DNA of 17,444 bases, from contig JAZQCN010000048.1 of NCBI GenBank assembly GCA_045546315.1, positions 1 to 17,444 on the forward strand, read 5' to 3'. Each line of letters opens with the position of its first letter. Within the stretch, counting starts at the first letter, position 1. Below, one piece after another: positions 7,695-14,309 of the stretch. Under the pieces are notes generated by a model that was not told the origin of the DNA, did not search any database, and saw only the letters and a program-made list of their open reading frames with translations. The stretch is from RGIG2041 sp045546315 (GTDB lineage Bacteria > Bacillota > Clostridia > UBA1381 > UMGS1253). The position numbers and the translations under genes are program-made.

Positions 7695-8396
7695 TTAAGC
7701 GTTGCACTCGTCCCAAGCCTTACGCAGATTGTAGAGCATTTCTTCCACCATTGCATAAGGGTCTGCCGCCTTGATAATACCGCTGGTAGAGCCGGTTGCC
7801 TGCGCGCCGAGCTTGATGGTATTATATACATCCTGGCCGTTGGAAATACCGGCGCCCTGCAGCACCATAATTTCCGGATTGATTTCGCGTACCTGACGGA
7901 TGGTTTCGATGACATAGTTCGAATCACTTGTTGTACCGGTACCGATGAGCTCTGTCGGCTCTGCAACGAGCAAATTCGGCGAAAGCTTTGCAATAGAAAC
8001 AAGCTCTTCAACCGTGTCAGCACAAACGATAGTCGCAAGACCAACCTCGTCTGCGCGGGCGATTGTCTTTTCCACCTCTTCAAGTGTCAGCTTCTTTTCA
8101 GCGTGGTTGAGCATAACGCCGACAGCACCTGCTGCCTTTACAGCCTCCGGAAGCACCGAGCCGAGACCTCTGCCAACCGGCAGGTAGTCCATATGCTGTG
8201 CAAACACCAAAATTCTCTCGGTATTATTTGCCAGAAGCGGAATATCCGTATACTGCGGTGTCACAATTACATCGACATCATATTTCATGGCAACCTTGTC
8301 AATCACCTTTGCCAGCTTGAGCATTTCCTCACCGTATAAATAAGCCTTCGGGCCGATTTCAAAAAACGGCGGTTTAATATTAAAATTCTTCAGCAT
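7695..8396 (-). CDS. Triosephosphate isomerase-like protein of the archaeal (short) type
   Basis: A 233-aa TIM-barrel isomerase that matches the archaeal-type triosephosphate isomerase pattern better than the usual bacterial one. VFAQHMDYLPVGRGLGSVLPE recalls the archaeal AQH-D region, followed by GVMLNHAEKKL with the catalytic His. AEPTELIGTG carries the catalytic Glu. GAGISNGQDV and GSTSGIIKAADP form the phosphate-gripping loops. A Lys in IGPKAYLYG is the likely N-terminal catalytic Lys. I chose the ATG at 8396 because AAAGGAG sits just upstream and the protein then starts like the family; an in-frame ATG 20 codons earlier lies within the promoter. First gene of the operon, it probably acts on triose or tetrulose phosphates rather than serving glycolysis (inference from context). 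Confidence 0.85.
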   Translation of the reverse strand: MLKNFNIKPPFFEIGPKAYLYGEEMLKLAKVIDKVAMKYDVDVIVTPQYTDIPLLANNTERILVFAQHMDYLPVGRGLGSVLPEAVKAAGAVGVMLNHAEKKLTLEEVEKTIARADEVGLATIVCADTVEELVSIAKLSPNLLVAEPTELIGTGTTSDSNYVIETIRQVREINPEIMVLQGAGISNGQDVYNTIKLGAQATGSTSGIIKAADPYAMVEEMLYNLRKAWDECNA

Positions 8397-8435
8397 CTTT
8401 CTTTCTCCTTTCGTTTCACTTTCGGTTCGCTTACT

Positions 8436-8464
8436 ATTATATAAGCTTATATGCATTTTGTCAA
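8436..8464 (-). promoter_or_regulatory. Perfect-consensus sigma-A promoter of the TIM-like/SIS/YjbQ/DeoR operon
   Basis: On the minus strand TTGACA (8459-8464) and TATAAT (8436-8441) are spaced by exactly 17 bases, a full consensus match. A promoter this strong in front of a dual-regulator sugar-type operon suggests tight repression. Confidence 0.85.
8439..8452. promoter_or_regulatory. 14-bp palindrome, candidate operator over the operon -10 box
   Basis: ATATAAGCTTATAT reads identically on both strands and overlaps the -10 element and spacer of the minus-strand promoter. This position suits a LacI- or DeoR-type repressor that blocks RNA polymerase. Which of the two regulators binds cannot be read from the sequence. 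Confidence 0.55.
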
Positions 8465-8468
8465 TTCT

Positions 8469-8482
8469 TTTTTATATAAAAA
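8469..8482. promoter_or_regulatory. Second 14-bp palindrome just upstream of the lacI-type promoter
   Basis: TTTTTATATAAAAA is a perfect palindrome centred 30 bp from the first, about three helical turns. It sits between the two divergent promoters. AT-rich palindromes arise easily by chance, so its role as an operator is uncertain. Confidence 0.35.
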
Positions 8483-8486
8483 GTGC

Positions 8487-8515
8487 TTGATTTCGGTGGC
8501 AAGCTGTGCTATAAT
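8487..8515 (+). promoter_or_regulatory. Predicted sigma-A promoter of the lacI-type gene
   Basis: TTGATT (8487-8492) and a perfect TATAAT (8510-8515) are separated by 17 bases. GGAGGT (8549-8554) precedes the ATG at 8562. Confidence 0.8.
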
Positions 8516-8561
8516 TTCTAAAACTACGAAATTTTTGCGTAATTTTTCGGAGGTGTGTTCT

Positions 8562-9539
8562 ATGACGCTTACGCAGCTTGCAAAACTTGCCAATGTTTCG
8601 GTTTCTACAGTATCCAAGGCTTTTTCAGGCAGCAGCGAGGTCAGCACGGAAACCAAGGAAAAGATTATACAGCTTGCCAAGGAAACCGGCTGCTTCGAAA
8701 AATATTATAAGCCGCGCTACGAAAAGCGCCTGATTGCCGTCATCTGCCCGGAGCTTTTGGGTGTACACTATTCGCAGATGGTCAGCTGCATCGAGCGCGA
8801 TGTAGCCGCCCGCGGTGGCGCTACCCTCGTCTCCGTCAGCAATTTTTCTGCCAAACTGCAAGCGGAGCTGATTGATTATTATATCAATTTCGCCCACGCA
8901 GACGGCATTATTTTGATTGAACCGGTCGACAAGGTAAAGTCGAATCCGGAAATTCCGATTGTGCAGATTGCGCTAAACGGCGATGCCCTGAATGCCCACT
9001 GCATTACAATGGATATTTCCGAAGCGCTGGATGAATCGATTGCACTTTTAAAGGCAAACGGGCACAAAAACATCGGCTTTATCGGCGAAAAACATACGCA
9101 AACGGAGCTGGAATATTTCGAAAAGCACATGCAGAAAAACGGTTTGGATATCAAAAGCAAATATATCTCTATAAACGAGCACCGCTTCTACGATTGCGGT
9201 TATTACGGTATCGAGTCCCTGCTTGCTGCAAACCACCTGCCCACAGCAGTATTCGCCGCCTACAGCCATGTAGCCATCGGCATACTGCAGCGTCTGCGCG
9301 AAGCGCACCTGCGTATTCCGGAGGACATTTCCGTCATCTGTATGGATGATATCAGCATTTCTCCTTACAACGATGTGGATTTGACATGCATTCAGATGCA
9401 CTTAAACGAGCTTTGCAAGGAGGCAACGCATCTGCTGTACCGCATATTTACCAAGCGTTATATTCTCTCCAAGCACACCATCACCGTAAAGCGCGCGCTG
9501 CATATGGGTGCGTCCGTCGGCAAAGCGGCGCAAAAGTAA
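8562..9539 (+). CDS. LacI/GalR-family transcriptional regulator
   Basis: A 325-aa LacI-family protein. The N-terminal helix-turn-helix is textbook: TLTQLAKLANVSVSTVSKAF (2-21), continuing SEVSTETKEKIIQLAKETG. The rest follows the periplasmic-binding-protein fold, with ADGIILIEP, NGHKNIGFIGEK and IPEDISVICMDD at the expected positions. I chose the ATG at 8562 because GGAGGT is 7 bases upstream and the HTH then begins at residue 2. An in-frame ATG at 8451 lies upstream of the promoter and would add 37 unrelated residues. It is divergent from the TIM-like operon and most likely controls it and itself. The effector-site residues do not reveal the sugar. Confidence 0.95.
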   Translation: MTLTQLAKLANVSVSTVSKAFSGSSEVSTETKEKIIQLAKETGCFEKYYKPRYEKRLIAVICPELLGVHYSQMVSCIERDVAARGGATLVSVSNFSAKLQAELIDYYINFAHADGIILIEPVDKVKSNPEIPIVQIALNGDALNAHCITMDISEALDESIALLKANGHKNIGFIGEKHTQTELEYFEKHMQKNGLDIKSKYISINEHRFYDCGYYGIESLLAANHLPTAVFAAYSHVAIGILQRLREAHLRIPEDISVICMDDISISPYNDVDLTCIQMHLNELCKEATHLLYRIFTKRYILSKHTITVKRALHMGASVGKAAQK

Positions 9540-9553
9540 TTTCCTTTTCCCTA

Positions 9554-9582
9554 TTGCAATTTTCAGAATTTATTGTTAAAAT
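9554..9582 (+). promoter_or_regulatory. Predicted sigma-A promoter of mscL
   Basis: TTGCAA (9554-9559) and TAAAAT (9577-9582) are spaced by 17 bases, about 40 bases before the mscL start. The direct repeat ATTTTCAG (9559-9566 and 9583-9590) flanks the spacer and -10 region. Confidence 0.5.
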
Positions 9583-9621
9583 ATTTTCAGGCAAAAGCCA
9601 AAGAGAAAGGTTGGGGTTCAA

Positions 9622-10038
9622 ATGAAAAAATTTCTTGAAGATTTCAAGGCGTTCGCGCTGAAGGGCAATGTCTTTGACATGGCTGTCGGTATGATTATTG
9701 GTGCTGCATTCACAACAATCGTTAAATCGCTTGTTGATGATATCATCATGCCGCTCATCGGTCTTTTAACCGGTGGCTTTGATTTAACCGGCTTGGCACT
9801 GCCGTTGGCAGCAGGCGAAGAACCGCCGATGCTCAAATACGGCTTGTTTCTCCAGAATGTGATTAACTTCTTAATCATTGCACTGGTGATTTTCGTATTC
9901 ATCCGCATCATCGGTTCACTGCACCGCAAGAAGGAAGAAGCACCGCCGGCACCGGCAAAGAAGAGCGATGAGGTTGTATTGCTCGAAGAAATTTCCGCAA
10001 GCCTGAAAAAGCTCGCCGACGAAAAAGAAAAGGTTTGA
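9622..10038 (+). CDS. mscL: Large-conductance mechanosensitive channel MscL
   Basis: A 138-aa channel that opens under membrane tension to release solutes during osmotic downshock. The N-terminal amphipathic helix and first transmembrane segment (FLEDFKAFALKGNVFDMAVG, then MIIGAAFTTIVKSLVDDIIMPLIG) match the family almost exactly. A short external loop of about 25 residues follows, then the second membrane helix (about 76-98) and a charged C-terminal tail with an alanine/proline linker (KEEAPPAPAKKSDE) leading to a coiled-coil-like end. The length is normal. The ribosome-binding site is weak (AGAAAGG at a long distance). It is transcribed alone, between a promoter and a clear terminator. Confidence 0.97.
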   Translation: MKKFLEDFKAFALKGNVFDMAVGMIIGAAFTTIVKSLVDDIIMPLIGLLTGGFDLTGLALPLAAGEEPPMLKYGLFLQNVINFLIIALVIFVFIRIIGSLHRKKEEAPPAPAKKSDEVVLLEEISASLKKLADEKEKV

Positions 10039-10049
10039 TTTCAGACTTA

Positions 10050-10079
10050 AAGCTCCGCTGTTGCGGAGCTTTTCTTTTT
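10050..10079 (+). terminator. Intrinsic terminator after mscL
   Basis: AAGCTCCGC (10050-10058) pairs with GCGGAGCTT (10063-10071) around TGTT, followed by TTCTTTTT. Confidence 0.92.
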
Positions 10080-10202
10080 GCGCAATCGCTTTCTTTTGTG
10101 CAAAGGCACTATTTTTTTATTTGTTTTTTATTCGAGATGTACAAAAAATCCGTTATATTTTTGCCCTTTCGACACGCAAACCCTTGTTTTTACGCCATTT
10201 GC

Positions 10203-10232
10203 TTGACTTTTTCTTTTTTAAAATGGTATAAT
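10203..10232 (+). promoter_or_regulatory. Predicted sigma-A promoter of sigH
   Basis: TTGACT (10203-10208) and TATAAT (10227-10232) are spaced by 18 bases. A TGTCGAA heptamer (minus strand, 10168-10174) lies about 30 bases upstream and matches the Spo0A-box core. The gap between mscL and sigH otherwise shows nothing. Confidence 0.75.
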
Positions 10233-10311
10233 AATTGTAATTGAGATTTTATAATTACTGTTGTATTTGCCTTTAAAAGGCGCAACGAAGAAAGGTAGTC
10301 GGTTAAGGATT

Positions 10312-10944
10312 ATGGCATTCCAAAAACCCGTTTCTCCTTATGCCGATATGACAGACGAGGAGATTGTTTTGCTGGCGCAAGCCGGCGACAGCTTTGCTGT
10401 CGATTATATATTGGAAAAATACAAAAGCCTGGTCAAGGCACGCGCCCGCACCTACTTTTTAATCGGCGCAGACCCTGAGGACTTAATCCAGGAGGGCATG
10501 ATTGGGCTTTACAAGGCAATCCGTGATTTTAACAAAGAAAAGCAGGTCGGCTTTGCCGCATTTGCAGATGTTTGCACCAAGCGCCAGATTGTGACGGCGG
10601 TAAAAACGGCAACGCGCCAAAAGCACACGCCGCTGAATAACTATGTTTCCTTTAATAAGCAAGTGGATTCCGACACCTCCGAAAAGACCGTGCTCGACTT
10701 TTTAGCCGAAGCGCCAATCTGCGACCCGGAGCAAATCGTAATCAATCAGGAATCCTTTGAAAATGTCAATCGCAAAATCAGCAGCATTTTAAGCGACTTT
10801 GAAATGCGCGTTCTGGAGCTCTACCTTGCCGGCAGCAGCTACCAGGAGATTGCACTTGAGCTCGGCAAAAGTGCAAAATCCATCGACAATGCACTGCAGC
10901 GCACAAAGCGCAAAATCGACGATGCCCTGCATTCGGGCGCATAA
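10312..10944 (+). CDS. sigH: RNA polymerase sigma-H factor (stationary phase / early sporulation)
   Basis: A 210-aa sigma-70-type factor whose sequence follows Bacillus SigH closely. YFLIGADPEDLIQEGMIGLY (48-67) and RQIVTAVKTATRQKHTPLN (91-109) mark region 2; LSDFEMRVLELYLAG and SYQEIALELGKSAKSIDNAL (176-195) mark region 4. In Bacillus, SigH directs early sporulation and stationary-phase genes, some needed for Spo0A signalling. I chose the ATG at 10312 because AAGGA precedes it and the protein length matches SigH (218 aa in B. subtilis). The reading frame continues upstream to a TTG at 10261 without a recognisable family match. The gene has its own promoter. A nearby rRNA-methyltransferase gene echoes the sigH/rlmB neighbourhood of other Firmicutes. 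Confidence 0.93.
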   Translation: MAFQKPVSPYADMTDEEIVLLAQAGDSFAVDYILEKYKSLVKARARTYFLIGADPEDLIQEGMIGLYKAIRDFNKEKQVGFAAFADVCTKRQIVTAVKTATRQKHTPLNNYVSFNKQVDSDTSEKTVLDFLAEAPICDPEQIVINQESFENVNRKISSILSDFEMRVLELYLAGSSYQEIALELGKSAKSIDNALQRTKRKIDDALHSGA

Positions 10945-11003
10945 GTTTATCTATCACCGCCAACGAAGATGTGCGGTACAATATATCAAAGTGAGGGATT
11001 ACT

Positions 11004-11276
11004 ATGTACGAAGACAAGACTCTGGTATGTAAGGACTGTGGAAACGAATTTGTTTTCACTGCCGGAGAACAGGAATTTTACGCAGAAAAGGGCTTTGAAA
11101 ACGAGCCGACGCGCTGCAAGGACTGCCGTGCTGCACGCAAGGCGGCTATGCGTCAGGCGCGCGAAATGCACGATGTAGTTTGCGCAGATTGCGGCAAGCA
11201 AACACAGGTACCGTTCATTCCGAAGGATGACAGACCGGTATACTGCGACGAGTGCTTCGCAAAGCGCAGAGGCTAA
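11004..11276 (+). CDS. Small double zinc-ribbon protein
   Basis: A 90-aa protein with eight cysteines in four CxxC pairs: C9/C12, C38/C41, C60/C63 and C81/C84. The pairs suggest two zinc ribbons of four ligands each. The first has the TLVCKDCGNEFVFTAGEQEFY ... CKDCR pattern of the probable zinc-ribbon family common in Clostridia. The second is DVVCADCGKQTQVPF ... YCDECF. The interior is rich in Lys/Arg (CRAARKAAMRQARE), suggesting nucleic-acid or ribosome contact (inference). A GTGAGGGA site lies before the ATG. The gene is flanked by sigH and a TrmH methyltransferase and is followed by a hairpin terminator. No biochemical role is known to me for this group. Confidence 0.85.
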   Translation: MYEDKTLVCKDCGNEFVFTAGEQEFYAEKGFENEPTRCKDCRAARKAAMRQAREMHDVVCADCGKQTQVPFIPKDDRPVYCDECFAKRRG

Positions 11277-11285
11277 GCAAATCAT

Positions 11286-11315
11286 AAAAGCGTATTGTTA
11301 TGCAATACGCTTTTT
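11286..11315 (+). terminator. Intrinsic terminator after the zinc-ribbon gene
   Basis: AAAAGCGTATTG (11286-11297) pairs perfectly with CAATACGCTTTT (11303-11314) around TTATG, ending in a T5 run. It lies 10 bases after one stop and 22 bases before the methyltransferase start, so that gene needs read-through or a promoter hidden in this short space. Confidence 0.88.
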
Positions 11316-11336
11316 AACTGTAGACAGGTGGATTCT

Positions 11337-12119
11337 ATGCTCGAAATCAACAGCAAAACAAACAAAACCTATAAAATGCTCGCCGCACTGCGCACAAAGA
11401 AAGGCAGAAGCGAGCATGGGCTTTATGCAGTAGAAGGCTTAAAATCCGTCCGTGAGGCGCTGACCTACGCAGGCAAGGTGACTGCACTCGCATTAACGCG
11501 CTCCATAGCAGACGAAAACCCGGATTTGGTTTCCGAGGCTGAAAGTTGCGGCGTGGCAGTTTATTTGCTTTCCGAGGAGCTGTTTGCAAAAATCAGCGAC
11601 ACGCAAACGCCGTCCGGCGTGCTGTGTGCCATTGCGTTGCCGCAAGCGGTAAAACCGCAAACGCGCGGCGGACTTTACATTTACTGTGACCGCATCGCCG
11701 ACCCCGGCAACGCCGGAACAATTATCCGCACAGCGGATGCCGTCGGTGCAAGTGCGGTTTGGTTTTCGCCGGAGAGTGTCGATATTTACAATCCAAAGGT
11801 GATTCGCTCCACAATGGGCTCATTTTTCCACATTGAGACCTGCACAGATGTGCCCGCTGCACAGCTGAAATGCGCCGCGCAGGACGGCTACAGCTTAATT
11901 GCAGGTGCGCTTTCCCCTGCAGCAACGGACGCGCGCGCTTTGACAATGCCGAAGGATACCGTTTTAGTCATCGGCAACGAATCCAACGGCATCAGCGACG
12001 AGGTGCTTGCGCTGTGCAAAACGCACGCCATTTTGCCGATTGTCGGCAAGGCGGAATCACTCAATGCGGCTACGGCGGCTGCCGTGTTTATGTACAAGTG
12101 GCTTTTCGAGCAAAAATAA
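11337..12119 (+). CDS. TrmH/SpoU-family RNA 2'-O-methyltransferase
   Basis: A 260-aa SPOUT-class enzyme that methylates ribose 2'-OH in tRNA or rRNA using S-adenosylmethionine. The N-terminal substrate-binding part (GLYAVEGLKSVREAL, about 28-42) precedes the knotted catalytic domain. Motif 1 is DPGNAGTIIRTADAVGA, with N125 and R131. Motif 2 is LVIGNESNGIS (210-220). Motif 3 is LPIVGKAESLNAATAAAV, with S241-L242-N243. All catalytic residues are present. The ATG at 11337 is chosen because CAGGTGG precedes it and the start sequence MLEINSKTNK fits the family; an in-frame ATG 14 codons upstream falls in the terminator. It may be an RlmB- or YsgA-type enzyme, but the exact target is not deducible. 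Confidence 0.92.
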   Translation: MLEINSKTNKTYKMLAALRTKKGRSEHGLYAVEGLKSVREALTYAGKVTALALTRSIADENPDLVSEAESCGVAVYLLSEELFAKISDTQTPSGVLCAIALPQAVKPQTRGGLYIYCDRIADPGNAGTIIRTADAVGASAVWFSPESVDIYNPKVIRSTMGSFFHIETCTDVPAAQLKCAAQDGYSLIAGALSPAATDARALTMPKDTVLVIGNESNGISDEVLALCKTHAILPIVGKAESLNAATAAAVFMYKWLFEQK

Positions 12120-12173
12120 TACCTAAATTTACAGAACGCTTTTTGTGAAATATGCCGTATTTGCGCGATTTTC

Positions 12174-12202
12174 TTGCAATATGGCGCGCAAAAAGCTATA
12201 CT
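12174..12202 (+). promoter_or_regulatory. Predicted sigma-A promoter of the glyoxalase gene
   Basis: TTGCAA (12174-12179) and TATACT (12197-12202) are spaced by 17 bases. A GAGGT ribosome-binding site precedes the ATG at 12236. The promoter may also drive upp and apbE, as no stronger one is visible between them. Confidence 0.6.
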
Positions 12203-12235
12203 GTTAGTAGAAAAAAACAAGAAATGAGGTGCTAT

Positions 12236-12604
12236 ATGAATTTTTCAATTGCACACAATAACATTACCGTTCTCGATTTAGAAAAAAGCCTTGCGTTTTA
12301 CAAAAACGCACTCGGGATGGATATTCAAAAGACCATCGAGGCTGAGGACGGCAGCTTTAAAATCGTTTATTTAACCGACGGCAGCTCCGTGCACAAGCTG
12401 GAGCTGACCTGGTATCGCGATAAACAGGAGCCGTGGAATCTCGGCGACAACGAAATTCACACCGCATTTATCACTGACGACTTTGATGCCGCGTACGCGC
12501 ACCACAGCGCAATGGGCTGCATCTGCTACGAGAACAAATCGATGGGCATTTATTTTATCGCCGATCCCGACGGTTATTGGGTAGAAATTCTGCCTGCAAA
12601 ATAA
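12236..12604 (+). CDS. Glyoxalase I-like metalloenzyme (VOC fold)
   Basis: A 122-aa vicinal-oxygen-chelate protein resembling lactoylglutathione lyase, which detoxifies methylglyoxal-thiol adducts. The start AHNNITVLDLEKSLAFYKNALGM is the classic GloA N-terminus. Predicted metal ligands match the four of GloA: H7, E56 (HKLELTW), H75 (NEIHTAF) and E117 (YWVEILP), with the DPDGYWVEILP ending. The ATG at 12236 is favoured by GAGGT just upstream. The physiological thiol in a Clostridium-like host would not be glutathione, so the co-substrate is open. It lies 30 bases before upp and may share its transcript. Confidence 0.88.
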   Translation: MNFSIAHNNITVLDLEKSLAFYKNALGMDIQKTIEAEDGSFKIVYLTDGSSVHKLELTWYRDKQEPWNLGDNEIHTAFITDDFDAAYAHHSAMGCICYENKSMGIYFIADPDGYWVEILPAK

Positions 12605-12634
12605 ATTATATATTGAGAAAGAAGGATAAATACT

Positions 12635-13264
12635 ATGGAAAACAAGGTACATGTAATGGACCATCCGCTGATTCAGCACAAGATTTCCATGCTGCGTGAC
12701 AAGAACACCTCCGTAAAGGATTTCCGCGAGCTGGCATATGAAATCGCTCTTCTGATGGGCTACGAGGCAACACGCGATCTGACCTTGGTAGAGCATCCGG
12801 TAGAAACACCGATTACAACCACAACCGGTAAATTCATCGACAAGCAGGTTGCTGTTGTGCCGATTCTGCGCGCAGGTCTCGGTATGGTAGATGCAATTGT
12901 AAGCATTCTGCCGGCAGCCAAAATCGGTCATATCGGTCTGTACCGTGACCACGATACACATCAGCCGGTGGAATACTACTGCAAGCTCCCGAAGGATGTT
13001 GACCAGCGTCAGGTTATCGTAACCGACCCGATGCTCGCAACGGGCGGCAGTGCAGCAGCTGCAATCGACTTTATTAAGCAGCGCGGCGCAAAGCGCATCA
13101 AGCTGATGTGCATCATTGCAGCACCGGAGGGCGTTGAGGCAGTTGCAAAGGCACATCCGGATGTTGAAATCTACATCGGCGCACTCGATGAAAAATTAAA
13201 CGAAAACAAATACATCGTTCCGGGTCTCGGCGACGCGGGCGACAGATTGTTCGGCACACTGTAA
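12635..13264 (+). CDS. upp: Uracil phosphoribosyltransferase
   Basis: A 209-aa enzyme converting uracil and PRPP to UMP in pyrimidine salvage. The signature PRPP loop VIVTDPMLATGGSA (127-140) is intact. VPILRAGLGM (75-84), YYCKLP and the C-terminal IVPGLGDAGDRLFGT uracil-binding segment complete the family pattern at normal length. GAAGGA lies before the ATG. The stop overlaps the start of apbE (TAATG), implying translational coupling of two functionally unrelated genes. Confidence 0.98.
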   Translation: MENKVHVMDHPLIQHKISMLRDKNTSVKDFRELAYEIALLMGYEATRDLTLVEHPVETPITTTTGKFIDKQVAVVPILRAGLGMVDAIVSILPAAKIGHIGLYRDHDTHQPVEYYCKLPKDVDQRQVIVTDPMLATGGSAAAAIDFIKQRGAKRIKLMCIIAAPEGVEAVAKAHPDVEIYIGALDEKLNENKYIVPGLGDAGDRLFGTL

Positions 13265-14286
13265 TGCGTTACAAGAATTTAACGAAATGCCTATCGCTTT
13301 TTGCGATAGGCATCCTCATTATACTTATCATTTTCTATAATATGCAAACGCCGCAAAAGCACACGAAAAACGCATTTGCGCTCAACACCTACATCACGGT
13401 TACGGTTTACGGCGAAAACGCAGAGGCGCTTGCGCAGGCGGCTGTAAAGACCGTTACAGATGCAGAGAAGGTATTCAGTGCACACCTGCCGACGGCAGAG
13501 CTTTACCGCTTAAACGAAGCGCACGAAACAGATGTGCCCTACCCTGTTTCCGATGAGCTGTTCAGCGTACTCAGCGAGGCGTACACCCTTTGCGAAAAAA
13601 CCGGCGGTAAGTTTGACATTACCGTAAAGCCGGTGCTGGATTTGTGGAGCATTACGGAAAATCCGCGCGTGCCGACGCAAGCCGAAATCAGCGAAGCACT
13701 CAATTGCGTTGACTACCGCGCGCTAACGCTGAATGCAAAAAATAAGACTGTCACTTTTAAAAAGCCGGGTATGCAAATCGACTTGGGCGGTATCGTAAAA
13801 GGCTACATCGCCGATAAGCTTGCAGCCGCGCTTTCCGAAGCAGAGGGTGCAACGATTGACCTCGGCGGCAATGTTATCGTAACCGGCAAGCACAAGGGCG
13901 GCTGGAAAATCGGTATCCAAACGCCGTTTAGCGAGGTCGGCAATTATACGGCAATCGTGAGAGCGCCGAGCGGGAAAACCACAACTGTGGTCACCTCCGG
14001 CGCGTATGAGCGCAACTTTGAGCAAGACGGCATTTTGTATCATCACATCATCGACCCGCAAACCGGCTATCCGCATCAGGGCGAAATCGAGAGTGTGTCG
14101 GTCATCGGCACAAGCTCTACAAAGGCGGATGCATATTCCACCTATTTGTTTATGCGCTCGCCCGAGGAAGCGCTTCATATTGCAAAAACAGAAGGCATTG
14201 ATGTGCTGATTCAAACCAGGGACAAAGCGATTTATACAACGCTGACAGATATGGATGTTACAGATAAAACTTATAAAATAAAATAA
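13264..14286 (+). CDS. apbE: FAD:protein FMN transferase, membrane-anchored
   Basis: A 340-aa ApbE enzyme that attaches FMN to Ser/Thr of flavoproteins outside the cytoplasmic membrane, using FAD and Mg2+. A single hydrophobic N-terminal helix (about 9-26) anchors it; there is no lipobox cysteine after it, unlike many lipoprotein ApbE forms. Conserved blocks are GGKFDITVKPVLDLW (114-128), IDLGGIVKGYIADKLA (172-187), DLGGN (199-203), TSGAYER (244-250), HHIIDPQTGYP (260-270) and TKADAYST (286-293), the last probably lining the Mg2+/FAD site. No clear ribosome-binding site is seen; translation likely couples to upp through the TAATG overlap. Its substrate (for example an Rnf/Nqr-type subunit or an FMN-binding domain protein) is not in this window. 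Confidence 0.96.
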   Translation: MRYKNLTKCLSLFAIGILIILIIFYNMQTPQKHTKNAFALNTYITVTVYGENAEALAQAAVKTVTDAEKVFSAHLPTAELYRLNEAHETDVPYPVSDELFSVLSEAYTLCEKTGGKFDITVKPVLDLWSITENPRVPTQAEISEALNCVDYRALTLNAKNKTVTFKKPGMQIDLGGIVKGYIADKLAAALSEAEGATIDLGGNVIVTGKHKGGWKIGIQTPFSEVGNYTAIVRAPSGKTTTVVTSGAYERNFEQDGILYHHIIDPQTGYPHQGEIESVSVIGTSSTKADAYSTYLFMRSPEEALHIAKTEGIDVLIQTRDKAIYTTLTDMDVTDKTYKIK

Positions 14287-14309
14287 CAGAGGGATTTCCC
14301 TCTGCTATT
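14287..14309. terminator. Terminator between apbE and the converging small cysteine-rich gene
   Basis: CAGAGGG and CCCTCTG pair around ATTT, flanked by AATAA on one side and CTATTTTATT on the other. It starts immediately after the apbE stop and ends next to the opposite-strand stop, so it could work in both directions. Confidence 0.75.

Noticed and set aside
8397..8456. Upstream ATG for the TIM-like gene
   Set aside because: It would start inside the -35/-10 region of the promoter; a strong AAAGGAG favours the ATG at 8396.
8451..8561. Upstream ATG for the LacI regulator
   Set aside because: It lies before the predicted promoter, and the added 37 residues precede an HTH that normally starts at residue 2.
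10261..10311. Upstream TTG start for sigH adding 17 residues
   Set aside because: The extra residues do not match SigH proteins and lack a well-placed ribosome-binding site; the ATG at 10312 gives a normal length.
12371..13156. Long minus-strand open frame (261 codons) across the glyoxalase and upp genes
   Set aside because: It is antisense to two well-recognised enzymes, is full of Cys/His-rich low-likelihood sequence and has no ribosome-binding site.
13723..14214. Minus-strand open frame inside apbE
   Set aside because: Antisense shadow of a clear ApbE gene, with no start signal.
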